A stretch of DNA of 24,251 bases from CALCCV01 sp964388665 (GTDB lineage Bacteria; Bdellovibrionota; Bdellovibrionia; Bdellovibrionales; Bdellovibrionaceae): the NCBI GenBank assembly GCA_964388665.1, contig CAYMBJ010000061.1:1-24251 (forward strand), read 5' to 3'. A program made the position numbers and the translations under genes. Shown here in pieces: positions 7,896 to 15,491 of this stretch (the first letter of the stretch is position 1; the number at the start of each line of letters is the position of its first letter). A model generated the notes under the pieces. It ran no database searches. It had not been told where the DNA came from and saw only the letters and a list, made by a program, of their open reading frames with translations.

Positions 7896-8672
7896 TTGCT
7901 CAGTGAGCAGGTTTTGCACGTCACAGTAGTTGCGCAATTTGTAAATCTGATCGCGTTGATACTGTAAATCTCTTTTGCTCATGGTCAGCATTCTTTCAGA
8001 ACACCTGTTGTTGCGAATCTCTTGTTCAATGGCCGCTTTTTCGCTGTCCGTAAGTCGCAACTTCCAAATCATTTTAATGCTGAGCCAATTCTTAATGTAT
8101 TCACAGCGATATTTAGAATTTGGCGGCATGTACTCTTCGGGAGTGTGGTCCAATTTGTCTTGATTCTCAATGCCTGATGCTGCAATGAGGTGGGCAGAAT
8201 AACCCGTGTAATTGGCATACAGGCAGCGTTGCCGACTGTTCCACTCATAACCTCCAGAAATATAGCTATTCTTGAGTGGCACCATGTGATCAATTTCAAT
8301 GTCTCTAGCACTGTAGAAGGCATCTCCGGTGTACGGGTCATACCACTTTCCAGTCGCAACCGTGCAATCGTGGTCATTCGTAAAAGTGACAGGGACTTCG
8401 GAGTCGCGAATCAAAACCTTGGCTCTGGTGTTTTGGCATTTGCCATCTTCAGGATCATCAAACCATTTGCCGTAATGCTTTTTGCGATTGTAATTTTCTG
8501 CGGGACTGGGCAACGTCCCAGAGTGAGATACGAAATTGGTAAGGTTTAAATTTTGGGCCTTGGTGTTTTCGGCAATGGTAAAGTGCTGCGCGGCCAATGC
8601 AAACTGCGCGTGGAGCAACAGACCAAGGATTGCAACAGAGGCCCTTCGGATCGTGCTACGGAATCTTTCCAC
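7893..8672 (-). CDS. Secreted HNH endonuclease (DUF1524/GmrSD C-terminal-like)
   Basis: A 259-residue protein with a signal peptide (hydrophobic core ASVAILGLLLHAQFALA, cleavage near residue 28). The HNH fold is seen as DIEIDHMVPL (124-133, Asp-His pair), followed by W...R...YAN and HLIAASGIENQDKLDHTPEEYMPP (two segments around 161-184), the layout of secreted DUF1524 nucleases in which the second His and Asn/Asp complete the metal site. Cysteines at 80, 103, 150 and 190 could form disulfides, fitting export. The start is GTG with AAGGGAG five bases upstream. It likely degrades DNA or RNA outside the cell or in a prey/host compartment; the predation link is inferred from the presumed organism. 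No immunity-like partner is adjacent. Confidence 0.85.
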   Translation of the reverse strand: MERFRSTIRRASVAILGLLLHAQFALAAQHFTIAENTKAQNLNLTNFVSHSGTLPSPAENYNRKKHYGKWFDDPEDGKCQNTRAKVLIRDSEVPVTFTNDHDCTVATGKWYDPYTGDAFYSARDIEIDHMVPLKNSYISGGYEWNSRQRCLYANYTGYSAHLIAASGIENQDKLDHTPEEYMPPNSKYRCEYIKNWLSIKMIWKLRLTDSEKAAIEQEIRNNRCSERMLTMSKRDLQYQRDQIYKLRNYCDVQNLLTEQ

Positions 8673-9016
8673 ACTGTCTCCCTTAATTTTGAATTCATTG
8701 CCTCGCCTTGCGAGGAATTTAGCTCAATCGACTCATCACCTTCTCAGAAGCGCTTGCAGAATCCTTCTGCTAGCAACGTCTGCTTTTGATTAAACTCAAT
8801 ATTCCCCGAGGCTGGCAACCCCAATTCTGGTCAGGATAAGGTTAGGATGATATTTTCATGGGCAATGCGCGCAAATCGTCACGCTGCGTTCAGTCGAAAA
8901 CCCCGACTTTATGCGCCTTTGCTCACTATTTAAAGTCGACTCCAAGCCCAATCCCCTCTTTAATTGAGAGGCAAAAATGAAAGTTCCTGATTCGATTTGA
9001 GCAGAGGAGAAGCCAG
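8673..9016. other. Divergent intergenic region between nuclease gene and thyX
   Basis: This 344-base stretch holds the leaders of two divergent genes. Next to the nuclease there is a small hairpin (CCTCGC 8701-8706 with GCGAGG 8710-8715). On the thyX side there are two more: CGACTTTA 8904-8911 with TAAAGTCG 8931-8938, and CCTCT 8955-8959 with AGAGG 8967-8971. No promoter could be assigned confidently. A seven-codon frame at 8977 has no visible support. Confidence 0.5.
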
Positions 9017-9733
9017 ATGATAGAGACCAGAGTGAGTACCAATCCAGATTCAAAATCCACCAAAACCGCGCAGGAAAAACACGCCACGCAGGACAAGCCA
9101 GTAACTCCGCCCCTGGTGCAACTTGTATCCATCACTCCAAAAGCCGAAGAGGTCATGGCCTATTGTGCAAGAGTGAGCAATCCACAAAACCAAGAGAATC
9201 CTGAGATCAGCAAGCTTCTTGGCTTTTGTATTAAGAACGGCCACTGGTCTGTTTTTGAACAGGCCAACATTGTAATGGAGATCAACACTTCACGCGCCAT
9301 CTCGCCACAAATTTTGCGCCATCGCTCGTTTTCGTTTCAAGAGTTTTCGCAGCGCTATGCTGCCGCCTCCGGAAATGTCATTTATGAGGCTCGCCGCCAG
9401 GACAATAAAAATCGACAAAATTCAGTGGATGACCTCTCTGCCGAGACCAAGGCTTGGTTTGAAAGTTCGCAGGCGGAAGTGTGGCACTTGGCATTTGCAA
9501 AATACAATGAAGCTCTTGAGCGCGGTATCGCCAAAGAGTGCGCGCGCGCGCTGCTCCCACTCAACACTGCGACTCGTCTTTATATGAACGGAACTGTGCG
9601 TAGCTGGATTCACTACATTGAACTGCGCTCAGGACACGGCACGCAAAAAGAACATATGGACATTGCACTGGAATGCAGACGCATCTTCACTCAGGAGCTG
9701 CCGACGGTTGCAAAGGCACTGGGCTGGGCGTAG
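9017..9733 (+). CDS. thyX: Flavin-dependent thymidylate synthase ThyX
   Basis: A 238-residue FAD-dependent thymidylate synthase that methylates dUMP to dTMP using methylene-tetrahydrofolate and NAD(P)H. The ThyX signature RHRxxSxxxxSxR is present as RHRSFSFQEFSQR (101-113), preceded by GHWSVFEQANIVMEI, the family's conserved GHxSxxEH-like region. The C-terminal RSWIHYIELR contributes to substrate binding. The first ~33 residues are Thr/Lys-rich and unconserved, likely disordered; the start is set by GAGGAGA upstream of ATG. One variation is E-Q rather than the frequent E-H after the GHWSVF stretch. It is convergent with the minus-strand aminomutase, with only nine bases between. Confidence 0.93.
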   Translation: MIETRVSTNPDSKSTKTAQEKHATQDKPVTPPLVQLVSITPKAEEVMAYCARVSNPQNQENPEISKLLGFCIKNGHWSVFEQANIVMEINTSRAISPQILRHRSFSFQEFSQRYAAASGNVIYEARRQDNKNRQNSVDDLSAETKAWFESSQAEVWHLAFAKYNEALERGIAKECARALLPLNTATRLYMNGTVRSWIHYIELRSGHGTQKEHMDIALECRRIFTQELPTVAKALGWA

Positions 9734-9742
9734 GCGCTAGAC

Positions 9743-11035
9743 TTAGCGTAAGAGCTGGGCTGAGCCCGACGTATGACTCGCTGAATACGGGAGTATGGGG
9801 CGCTTGGCCTGTTGTAAAGTTTCCCACTCTTTTTGAAAATGCTCCCAACCCACAGGAAGCATTTTAGGTCCGATGGGGTTGACGTACTCACCAACGACAC
9901 CATCCCAACCACGAAATTCCAATTTTTGATCTGTACGCGAGGTTACAAACTGCGGCGACAGAGTCGTCTTGCCGCCGCCGTTGGGGATATCGACCGAATG
10001 GCTGGACATTGCCAAACCTGAAAGATGTCCCCACAGCTCGCGCACAATCTCCTCAGAATCTTGTACGCTCGTGCGCAAATGGTCAGACCCCTGAGAGGGA
10101 TCGCATTGAAAAGCATAGTGCGGTTTCACTCGCAGAATCAGTAGACGGCGATTGAGAGCCTGCACGACGGCAGGGTGATTGTTCACGCCATTTAAAAACA
10201 CCATTTGATTGAACACAGGAATGCCGTTGTCCACCAATAGTTCCAGCGCGACCGCGGCCTCTTCGGTGATCTCGTCAGGATGATTGAAGTGGGTCATAAA
10301 AAATACGGGGCGAAAGCGCTTGAGCCCCGCCACCAGGGCCGTGTCCACGCGCATAGGGCAAACCACCGGCATGCGCGTACCTATGCGAATGATTTCGATG
10401 TGCTCAATGGTTCGCAGACGCTCCAAAAGAGAAAACAACAATGCATTGCTGAGAGTGAGAGGATCTCCCCCCGAAAGAATCACTTCGCGAATTCCGGGAT
10501 GCTGCCGTAAATACTCGAGAGCCTGTTCCATCTCTTTTTCGATGATGGTGTAGTGGTCTTTTGCAGTAAAGTGTTTGCGCGTGCAATAGCGACAATAAAC
10601 GCTACAAAGGTCGGTCACCAAAAGCAGCGCACGGTCAGAATATCGATGCAAGACTCGAGGAACAGGGTTGTTGATGCGTTCCGCGAGGGGATCGAGCATT
10701 TGCTGAGCCCCCGAATTCAATTCAGATTCCTCGGGAATCAAGATTCTCTGCAAGGCAAGCGATGATGGTGCCTGTGCCACGAGCTGTGCGTAGTAGGGTG
10801 TGGCCTGAACCCGAAAAAGTCCAGCGGCCTGAGATTCAGATTTTGTTGCCATCGCCGCCTGATTGACCTGAATCGCCCGCGCCTGCGATGGTGTGAGCGC
10901 AAAGAGCGAATTGAAATCGGCAAAGGATTTGAGCGAGCGACGCAGTTGCCAGTTCCAATTGCGCCACTCACCTGCGGCAATTTCTTTTGGCACATCAAGG
11001 GCCTTAAATTCAAATGGTCCTAATTTCATAATCAA
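9743..11035 (-). CDS. kamA: Lysine 2,3-aminomutase (radical SAM, PLP)
   Basis: A 430-residue KamA-family enzyme that interconverts L-alpha-lysine and L-beta-lysine. The radical-SAM cluster motif CSVYCRYC (Cys 144, 148, 151) is followed by SGGDPL (188-193, SAM binding) and the PLP lysine in GGGK (Lys 356). Asp 312 (QCDPSQG) and Asp 349 (VDIP) correspond to the two aspartates that bind the substrate amino group in lysine aminomutases, arguing against a glutamate 2,3-aminomutase. The length fits KamA better than the shorter EpmB. The TTG at 11035 has TGAGGT six bases upstream; an ATG two codons later (11029) sits 12 bases from the same site, so the start is uncertain. No beta-lysine acetyltransferase gene is nearby, so the use of the product (osmolyte, translation factor modification or catabolism) is open. 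Confidence 0.88.
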   Translation of the reverse strand: MIMKLGPFEFKALDVPKEIAAGEWRNWNWQLRRSLKSFADFNSLFALTPSQARAIQVNQAAMATKSESQAAGLFRVQATPYYAQLVAQAPSSLALQRILIPEESELNSGAQQMLDPLAERINNPVPRVLHRYSDRALLLVTDLCSVYCRYCTRKHFTAKDHYTIIEKEMEQALEYLRQHPGIREVILSGGDPLTLSNALLFSLLERLRTIEHIEIIRIGTRMPVVCPMRVDTALVAGLKRFRPVFFMTHFNHPDEITEEAAVALELLVDNGIPVFNQMVFLNGVNNHPAVVQALNRRLLILRVKPHYAFQCDPSQGSDHLRTSVQDSEEIVRELWGHLSGLAMSSHSVDIPNGGGKTTLSPQFVTSRTDQKLEFRGWDGVVGEYVNPIGPKMLPVGWEHFQKEWETLQQAKRPILPYSASHTSGSAQLLR

Positions 11036-11348
11036 TGGCTTACCTCAAAAGTGCTCCGAACACACCCCTGGTAGCGAGATTTTGCGCCATCTGTATGAAT
11101 CCATTGGCTTCTTTTCCAAACCAATCACGGCAAGCCCCCTGTTAGGGACCATCTCGGCGCTAAACTACTAAAATCACAAGCGCACTCACCGAAGGCTCCC
11201 GGTGGTGACCAAAAGTTAGTCAGTGCGCCAATTCTGGGGAAACCATATTTGTTACGTAATTTCAGGCGGTTACGCACTGAAGCCGTATTGGCGCGGCTCT
11301 CGCACCTTCCTAAAGAGTCGGACTCTCTATTGTTAAAGGAGGCGAGTC
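11036..11348. other. Divergent intergenic region with long inverted repeats
   Basis: No gene is visible in these 313 bases. Two overlapping long-range stems (11180-11228 and 11225-11294), annotated separately, occupy the centre. Closer to the right-hand gene is AGAGTC-G-GACTCT (11314-11326), then a near-perfect Shine-Dalgarno sequence AAAGGAGG. The left side holds the leader of the aminomutase gene. Confidence 0.55.
11180..11294 (+). promoter_or_regulatory. Leader with two mutually exclusive stems (candidate RNA switch)
   Basis: GCGCACT 11180-11186 can pair with AGTGCGC 11222-11228, with TCACC/GGTGA pairing inside. GCGCCAAT 11225-11232 can pair with ATTGGCGC 11287-11294, with TTCAG 11261-11265/CTGAA 11277-11281 inside. 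The four bases GCGC at 11225-11228 are needed by both stems, so only one can form at a time. It lies 55 bases before the start of the 608-residue secreted protein. No known riboswitch signature was recognised. The strand is an inference, since the repeats are symmetric. Confidence 0.35.
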
Positions 11349-13175
11349 ATGTTTGAAAAAAGTCGGTTGTTAAAGAGATGGAGCCTATTTGGACTTCTCC
11401 TTTTTTCGTTGCTTTCAGTCTTCTCGCTAAATCCTGGTTCGGTTGGCAATCTCGATCTTGCCCAAACTGCAACCCCTGCTCCAAATACAAATGACACTCT
11501 TGATGCCGACGCACAGGCAGCAGCGGCTCTTCCTCCGATTGCTGAAAGCACTGAATCCGCCGCGGATCCTATTCCTGCTGCACTCAGTGATCCAAATTTA
11601 GTCAATGGATTAAGTTCAGCCGTCGAGGCCGCCGCAAACCCCGCTGCACCCTTGGTTACGGCCTCTGCTCCTACCGCAGTTGCAACACCACCTGCCCAAG
11701 CGGCAGCCCCATCTGCGTCGGCTGCGACCGCAAGTGCTGCAGCATCGACTCCAGAATTAAAGGACACTGAAACCGGCGAAACGGTTCTCCAGATTAGAAA
11801 TGAATCAATCAGTATTGGCGGCCGTAAAGTCCGCGTTCGCTTCTATCAGCGGACAGATGAAACATGGTATGCGCGCACGCGAAATGCCATGCCTGAAGGG
11901 AAGCTCTGCTACTTGTGCGCTCCCTCAGCACAAGTCGCCTTAGATCTCAACAATCAAAAAGACGATTTTCAATCCCTTGCGCGAGCACTCGCGGACTCTA
12001 TAGACGAGAATCTCGAGCTTGCAAAAGAAGATGCCGATCGCTTTGGTGATGACCACTACAGTGACGTTGCCTACAATCGAAGAGTGCAACGCGATGGCTA
12101 TTGCGATTCTGATCGCCGCCGTACTGATCCAGATTGTGATGAATATGACGACTACGAACATGATGAGTATGGCGATGATTTCACAAGAGACTCGCAGCGA
12201 ACAGTTTCTGCACGCACAGCTGAGCGAAAATTTGAAACACTTAGCAATCGTTGCGAAAATAAAGAAGACGATGAACAGACTCGATGTTTGGTCGATGGTT
12301 ATTTAGATGTTATGAAGTGCAAGGCGGTTCGATCTTCAAGAAGCTCAAGAAGAAGTTCAAGTCGTTGTAAAATTCCAGAAGAGGTTGCCCGAGACTTCTT
12401 TAATAGCGAAATTCAAGATCGCCTTCAAGAAGATATCATGCAGACAGAAGATCCAGGTCGCAGATCAGCAGCACTCAGAGCCATCACCAAACTGCAGGGT
12501 GGCTTGAAGAAAAATCAAAATGATATTCGTCGCCAGCTAACTGCGATGGCCACCAAGTCTATCTTTTCGGCTGCAGCTCAGGCGCAAGGACATTATCGCA
12601 ATTATCTCAATTACAGCAAAGATCCTAAGCAAGTTACTGCCGCGACTCAGTCCCTTGGACGCTATCAGCAGGCCATGGCCTACGCGGACTTAACATATCG
12701 TCAAATGGGCGCGATGAACACCACAGGCTTATCTCAAGCTGTAGCACGCGGACTCATTTCACAAAATGATGCCGATCAGATCTTGAGTTCAGGACTGCTT
12801 GAGCCAGGTGCGGCCGTATTGCAAGGCATGATGGCTTCGCCTGAGACTTATCAGATTCCGTCAACGATTTCGATGTCAACAGCGTCAGGTACATTTGCTG
12901 CGAACGTGGCAGGCTCTGTGTCTGTTACACCAACGAATTTTGGATCATTCAGTCAATCGGTCATCACCAATCCGACAGGAGCATTGCCCACACTTCCAGA
13001 CGGTGCTCGCAGAAAGATCTATAACTCAAGTGGTGCAGTTGTTGACGCTGGTTCAATAAATCGCGCGCAGTTTGTTCCAGGGATGTCCTTGCCGATGGCA
13101 ACGACACAGAGCCAACGTGGTGTTGTCTTTGGTCCAGTGCAGCCGACCAATGGCCAGGGACTACAAAGGAACTAA
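11349..13175 (+). CDS. Large secreted protein of unknown function, Ala/Pro linker and eight cysteines
   Basis: A 608-residue protein I do not recognise. It begins with a basic stretch and hydrophobic segment (SLFGLLLFSLLSVFSL, about 12-27), either a signal peptide or an anchor. Residues ~38-135 are an Ala/Pro/Ser/Thr-rich, probably disordered linker. Then comes a small beta-like region (ISIGGRKVRVRFYQRTDETWYAR, about 154-176, in two parts) followed by CYLC (187-190). Cysteines at 187, 190, 252, 263, 302, 313, 324 and 340 form four neighbouring pairs. Between them is an acidic tract (DCDEYDDYEHDEYGDD), and then a Ser/Arg run. From ~345 to 460 it is predicted helical, and the last 150 residues are Ser/Thr/Gly-rich. 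AAAGGAGG before ATG predicts strong translation. An envelope, fibre or adhesion role is possible but unproven. Confidence 0.75.
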   Translation: MFEKSRLLKRWSLFGLLLFSLLSVFSLNPGSVGNLDLAQTATPAPNTNDTLDADAQAAAALPPIAESTESAADPIPAALSDPNLVNGLSSAVEAAANPAAPLVTASAPTAVATPPAQAAAPSASAATASAAASTPELKDTETGETVLQIRNESISIGGRKVRVRFYQRTDETWYARTRNAMPEGKLCYLCAPSAQVALDLNNQKDDFQSLARALADSIDENLELAKEDADRFGDDHYSDVAYNRRVQRDGYCDSDRRRTDPDCDEYDDYEHDEYGDDFTRDSQRTVSARTAERKFETLSNRCENKEDDEQTRCLVDGYLDVMKCKAVRSSRSSRRSSSRCKIPEEVARDFFNSEIQDRLQEDIMQTEDPGRRSAALRAITKLQGGLKKNQNDIRRQLTAMATKSIFSAAAQAQGHYRNYLNYSKDPKQVTAATQSLGRYQQAMAYADLTYRQMGAMNTTGLSQAVARGLISQNDADQILSSGLLEPGAAVLQGMMASPETYQIPSTISMSTASGTFAANVAGSVSVTPTNFGSFSQSVITNPTGALPTLPDGARRKIYNSSGAVVDAGSINRAQFVPGMSLPMATTQSQRGVVFGPVQPTNGQGLQRN

Positions 13176-13260
13176 CCTCAACTCGACAATAATTTTTGGT
13201 CATAATCGCTAAAGCTCGCGCCAAAAGGCATGTAGACTCTCTTTTATTTTCCAGCTGAGG
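13176..13260 (+). mobile_element. Short, decayed copy of a palindromic MITE-like element
   Basis: Bases 13176-13222 are identical over 47 bp to the left arm of the full element at 18400. The right end is recognisable only as TTATTTTCCAGCTGAGG (13244-13260), which matches 14 of 17 bases of the full element's right terminus. The internal part is missing, so this copy is 85 bp instead of 187. The left flank is CTAA, containing the TAA stop of the preceding gene; the right flank (TCGG) does not repeat it, consistent with decay or imprecise deletion. Confidence 0.65.
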
Positions 13261-13282
13261 TCGGTCAGTTTGTCTACATGCC
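13227..13282 (+). terminator. Hairpin downstream of the 608-residue secreted protein
   Basis: GGCATGTAGAC (13227-13237) and GTCTACATGCC (13272-13282) form an 11-bp perfect stem with a 34-base loop. One arm lies inside the short repeat element and the other just beyond it. CTAGAATTTTGC follows, giving a weak T-run. It could act as a terminator or stabilise the 3' end. Confidence 0.35.
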
Positions 13283-13290
13283 CTAGAATT

Positions 13291-13320
13291 TTGCAAATTA
13301 CTTTGCTAATATCGTAGCAT
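13291..13320 (+). promoter_or_regulatory. Possible sigma-70-type promoter of the methyltransferase gene
   Basis: TTGCAA at 13291-13296 and TAGCAT at 13315-13320 are separated by 18 bases. Transcription would start near 13327, two bases before the ATG at 13329, so use of that ATG would be leaderless. Use of the ATG at 13344 would instead give a leader with GGGGAA in place. Confidence 0.4.
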
Positions 13321-13328
13321 TAACCGCA

Positions 13329-14189
13329 ATGGGGAATTTGCAGATGAAAACAACCAAGCGCCGCCGCTCCACCCCCGCAGAAGCCAAAGAGTACCTTCAT
13401 GGCTTCTCACGCAAAGAGCAAACACGCCTTCTTCACCAGGCAGAGTTTTTAGAGCCCTATGTGTATCGCAATGTGGATCTTGAGTTTAGTAAGACCCTCC
13501 TGGAAGTGGGCTGCGGAGTGGGCGCACAAACACAAATTTTGCTGCGTCGGTTTCCAAAAATCAAAATCACCTCAGTTGATTTTTCGGATGCCCAGTTGAA
13601 ATTGGCCAAAGACATTTTGCGACCGGCCATTGAAAAAAAACGTGTGAGACTTGTTCAAGCGGATGCGCAAAAGCTCGACCTCAATAAGAAGGACTATGAC
13701 AACGCCTTTCTGTGTTGGTTTTTGGAACACGTTCCTGATCCGCAAAAGGTCATCAACAGTGTATACAAGCACCTTCGACCGGGAGGCCATATTCATTGCA
13801 GCGAGGTGTTCAATCAGACGCTGTTTTTTGAACCCTACTCCCCCGCATTTTTAAAATACTGGTTTGAATTTAACGACCTGCAATCCGAAATCAAGGGGCA
13901 TCCTTTTATTGGTGCAAGTCTCGGCAATTTGCTACTCAATGGCGGTTTCAAAGATATTGAAACCGAAGTGCGATGCTTTCATTTTGATTCGCGCAAACCA
14001 GAGATTCGCGCCGCTTTTACCGATTATTTTTTTGATCTCCTTATTTCGGCTGAAGGCGCACTGGTGAAATCGGGTAGAGTCACCAAAGATCTCATTATGG
14101 AGATGAGAAGAGAATTTGATGTCGTAAAGAAATCAAAAGATGCGGTATTTTTTTATGCCGACGTTAGGGCCAAAGCCACAAAACCCTGA
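13329..14189 (+). CDS. SAM-dependent methyltransferase (class I, UbiE/Methyltransf_11 type)
   Basis: A 286-residue class I methyltransferase. Motif I is LLEVGCGVGAQTQ (57-69, SAM-binding loop), the acidic residue after beta-2 is Asp 84 in TSVDFS, motif III is VQADAQKLDL, and the post-motif region AFLCWFLEHVPDP precedes HLRPGGHIHCSEV. This order is typical of small-molecule methyltransferases, but the substrate cannot be read from sequence. The N-terminus is basic (KTTKRRR). Two starts are possible: ATG 13329 without a ribosome binding site and almost at the predicted transcription start, or ATG 13344 with GGGGAA seven bases upstream. No pathway partner is adjacent, and the gene stands alone behind the short repeat element. 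Confidence 0.85.
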   Translation: MGNLQMKTTKRRRSTPAEAKEYLHGFSRKEQTRLLHQAEFLEPYVYRNVDLEFSKTLLEVGCGVGAQTQILLRRFPKIKITSVDFSDAQLKLAKDILRPAIEKKRVRLVQADAQKLDLNKKDYDNAFLCWFLEHVPDPQKVINSVYKHLRPGGHIHCSEVFNQTLFFEPYSPAFLKYWFEFNDLQSEIKGHPFIGASLGNLLLNGGFKDIETEVRCFHFDSRKPEIRAAFTDYFFDLLISAEGALVKSGRVTKDLIMEMRREFDVVKKSKDAVFFYADVRAKATKP

Positions 14190-14264
14190 AAGGAGCCACT
14201 TGCCCAGGACATTCGCGACCATGGTCGAAACTTTTGAGCTCATAAACGCTATAGAGTTGTACTG

Positions 14265-14294
14265 AATTGAGAAAAAATAAAAATCAATTTTTTT
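14265..14294 (+). terminator. Weak AT-only terminator after the methyltransferase gene
   Basis: AATTGA (14265-14270) pairs with TCAATT (14284-14289) and runs into a stretch of seven T's (14288-14294). The stem is short and A/T-only, with a 13-base A-rich loop, so efficiency is doubtful. A 12-bp perfect palindrome, CGACCATGGTCG, lies just upstream at 14216-14227. Confidence 0.3.
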
Positions 14295-14340
14295 CTGTGG
14301 ACCCCTTGTCTAATCGGGCTTCCGTGCCGAAAAGTCCACT

Positions 14341-15333
14341 ATGAATAAGCTCATCACTGGTCATATTATTCTCGTAGGACTTTTTGTTTCTTTTCTACTT
14401 CACATCATGGGCTATGTGACCGTCTTAAAAATAGACGCTCCCAAAGTTCACTCGATTGAACGTGTTGAAGTGTCTTACATCGCTCCACCGCCGCTCACGC
14501 CAGCGCAAGTTAAAGCGGGAGAGGTCGCTGATGATCGCAAAAAGAAGCAAATCGTAGAGCAAAATGAAAAGGTCAACGAACAGCGCCCAGACAAAGCTGA
14601 TTTTTTGAGTGCTAAAAACCAAAAGGTCGCCAAAGAAACCGTGGCACAAAAGCGCGGTGACTTTCAAAATGTCAAAGATAACGGCGGCATCACGGGAACA
14701 CAGCAAGAAGAAACTCCTTTGCAAGAGCAAAAGCCCGCAAAGAAAGCTGCAGCACCCGTCGAAAAGCCAAAGGAACATCAAGTGGCCAAGCCTGATTCCA
14801 GAAAGAAACCCAATTTCAAAGACCTCATGGCACCTCGTATGAACGGTGAAGAGCTCCTGGCAAAGAAGCAGGAGATGGAAAAATCCAACACCTATGTCGC
14901 CCCTCAGGCCAACGGTTCCGCGGCAACTCCAGGCGAAAGCAGTCAAACCAACGACTATCTAAAGCAGATCAACCCTGGTCTTGAAACCATGCTGAACACC
15001 CGTGAATTCAAGTACTTTACCTACTATCAACGCATTCGTCGCCAGCTCTCCCAATACTGGGAGCCAAAATTGAAAGAAAAATTAACGAAGTTGTTCAAGC
15101 AAGGCCGTAAGATTGCCTCTCACCAAGATCGCATCACCAAGGTGCTGATTGTCTTGAATAACAGTGGCACCCTTGTCAATGTGCAAGTGATTGACGAATC
15201 TGGCGTCGCTGACCTGGATGAAGCTGCGATTGAGGCCTTTCGCGCCGCTGCCCCCTTTCCAAATCCCCCCATCGGCATCGTCGAAAACGATGGCACCGTT
15301 AAGATTCGCTGGGACTTTATCGTCGAATCCTAG
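14341..15333 (+). CDS. TonB-like protein (TonB C-terminal domain, orphan)
   Basis: A 330-residue protein with the TonB layout: a short cytoplasmic N-terminus, one membrane helix (about 7-28), a long Pro/Lys/Glu/Gln-rich periplasmic spacer (about 45-200, with PPPLTPAQ and many KP/EKP units), and a C-terminal TonB domain (about 225-330, YYQRIRRQLSQYW then ITKVLIVLNNSGTL, GVADLDEAAIEAF and PFPNPP). TonB C-terminal domains contact outer-membrane or peptidoglycan-associated partners, and TonB transduces energy from ExbB/ExbD. No exbB, exbD or receptor gene is adjacent, so the partner is unknown. ATG is not preceded by a recognisable Shine-Dalgarno sequence. It could belong to gliding or envelope machinery instead of nutrient import. 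Confidence 0.85.
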   Translation: MNKLITGHIILVGLFVSFLLHIMGYVTVLKIDAPKVHSIERVEVSYIAPPPLTPAQVKAGEVADDRKKKQIVEQNEKVNEQRPDKADFLSAKNQKVAKETVAQKRGDFQNVKDNGGITGTQQEETPLQEQKPAKKAAAPVEKPKEHQVAKPDSRKKPNFKDLMAPRMNGEELLAKKQEMEKSNTYVAPQANGSAATPGESSQTNDYLKQINPGLETMLNTREFKYFTYYQRIRRQLSQYWEPKLKEKLTKLFKQGRKIASHQDRITKVLIVLNNSGTLVNVQVIDESGVADLDEAAIEAFRAAAPFPNPPIGIVENDGTVKIRWDFIVES

Positions 15334-15396
15334 ACTCAAAGTAGCTGTCTGTTCCTTTGACATTCGAGAAGCTAATACATTCACCCACCTTCAGTT

Positions 15397-15425
15397 TTGC
15401 ATATAAGTGAAAAACCGATTATATT
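15397..15425 (+). promoter_or_regulatory. Sigma-70-type promoter of the small cysteine-rich secreted protein
   Basis: TTGCAT (15397-15402), a 17-base spacer and TATATT (15420-15425) form a good match. The predicted leader is about 60 bases and contains TTGGAGA near the start codon of the gene at 15492. Confidence 0.5.
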
Positions 15426-15491
15426 GCAATCGCACGAACCCCTAAAAGCACTGTGCGAACTACCCACAAACTTTCAAATTGGAGACCATAA

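Noticed and set aside
14425..14946. A 173-codon hydrophobic frame on the minus strand.
   Set aside because: It is the antisense of the Lys/Gln/Pro-rich spacer of the TonB-like protein, whose composition gives apparent Phe/Leu-rich reverse frames.
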